A DNA stretch of 40,076 nucleotides, taken from NCBI GenBank assembly GCA_028279345.1, contig JANQNY010000010.1, forward strand, positions 1 to 40,076. Direction: 5' to 3'. The position numbers and the translations under genes were made by a program. The DNA is from Geminicoccaceae bacterium. GTDB lineage: Bacteria; Pseudomonadota; Alphaproteobacteria; Geminicoccales; Geminicoccaceae. This document shows, piece by piece, positions 39,928-40,076 of this stretch (its first letter is position 1; every line of letters begins with the position of its first letter). The notes under the pieces were generated by a model that saw only the letters and a program-made list of their open reading frames with translations, had not been told where the DNA came from and did no database searches.

Positions 39928-40076
39928 ATGAGTGTCGAGATCAAGGTGCCGACCCTGGGTGAGTCGGTCACTGAGGCGACGGTAGCGAAGTGGTTCAAGA
40001 GCGCAGGTGATGTCGTCGCCGTCGACGAGCCGATCGTGGAGCTCGAGACCGACAAGGTGACGGTCGAGGTCAACGC
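39928..40076 (+). CDS. sucB: 2-oxoglutarate dehydrogenase E2 (dihydrolipoyl succinyltransferase), N-terminus only
   Basis: The first 49 codons are in the window. [19 protein letters not shown] and the lipoyl site ETDKV (K43) identify the E2 lipoyl domain. The ATG at 39928 follows GAGGAACGAG. The remaining hinge, E3-binding and catalytic domains lie beyond the right edge. Confidence 0.95.
   Translation, partial: MSVEIKVPTLGESVTEATVAKWFKSAGDVVAVDEPIVELETDKVTVEVN

Overview
The window is very GC-rich, densely packed bacterial chromosome and looks alphaproteobacterial, probably Rhodospirillales-like. Evidence for that placement: the order rnd, kdsD, lptC, lptA, lptB, rpoN; the block phasin, proC, ybjN, ubiK-like divergent from lgt, midA, pgeF; a RegB/RegA redox two-component pair; and the TCA-cycle cluster mdh, sucC, sucD, sucA, sucB. 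The species cannot be named from the sequence alone. No rRNA, tRNA, CRISPR array, insertion sequence or prophage was recognised.

Region 1 (1-10144) is a catabolic/transport locus. A plus-strand LysR regulator is divergent from a minus-strand operon: a peptide/nickel-type solute-binding protein, two permeases, a fused double ATPase, a CapA-like metallophosphatase, an enolase-superfamily acid-sugar-dehydratase-like enzyme, and an MFS transporter cut by the left edge. Most junctions are 1-4 base stop/start overlaps. The cluster suggests uptake of an oligomeric or acidic compound followed by hydrolysis and dehydration; the substrate is unknown.

Region 2 (10325-18747) is the most distinctive part. 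A minus-strand five-gene operon encodes a DUF3179-type membrane protein, three paralogous exported sulfatases and an outer-membrane beta-barrel-like protein, with a divergent AraC-family regulator. It looks like a dedicated system for taking sulfate off an external substrate.

Region 3 (18748-20094) holds an intact ParD antitoxin followed by a ParE toxin gene broken by two apparent single-base deletions, then about 620 bases with no convincing gene but with a 15-base palindrome in front of parD.

Region 4 (20095-40076) is housekeeping: RNase D; KDO synthesis and LPS export (kdsD, lptC, lptA, lptB); sigma-54; a phasin with a candidate PhaR operator and a strong terminator; proline synthesis, a YbjN protein and a UbiK-like protein; lipoprotein maturation, a MidA-type methyltransferase and PgeF; RegB/RegA; an unusual ribbon-helix-helix plus PAS-like protein; and mdh, sucC, sucD, sucA with the start of sucB cut by the right edge.
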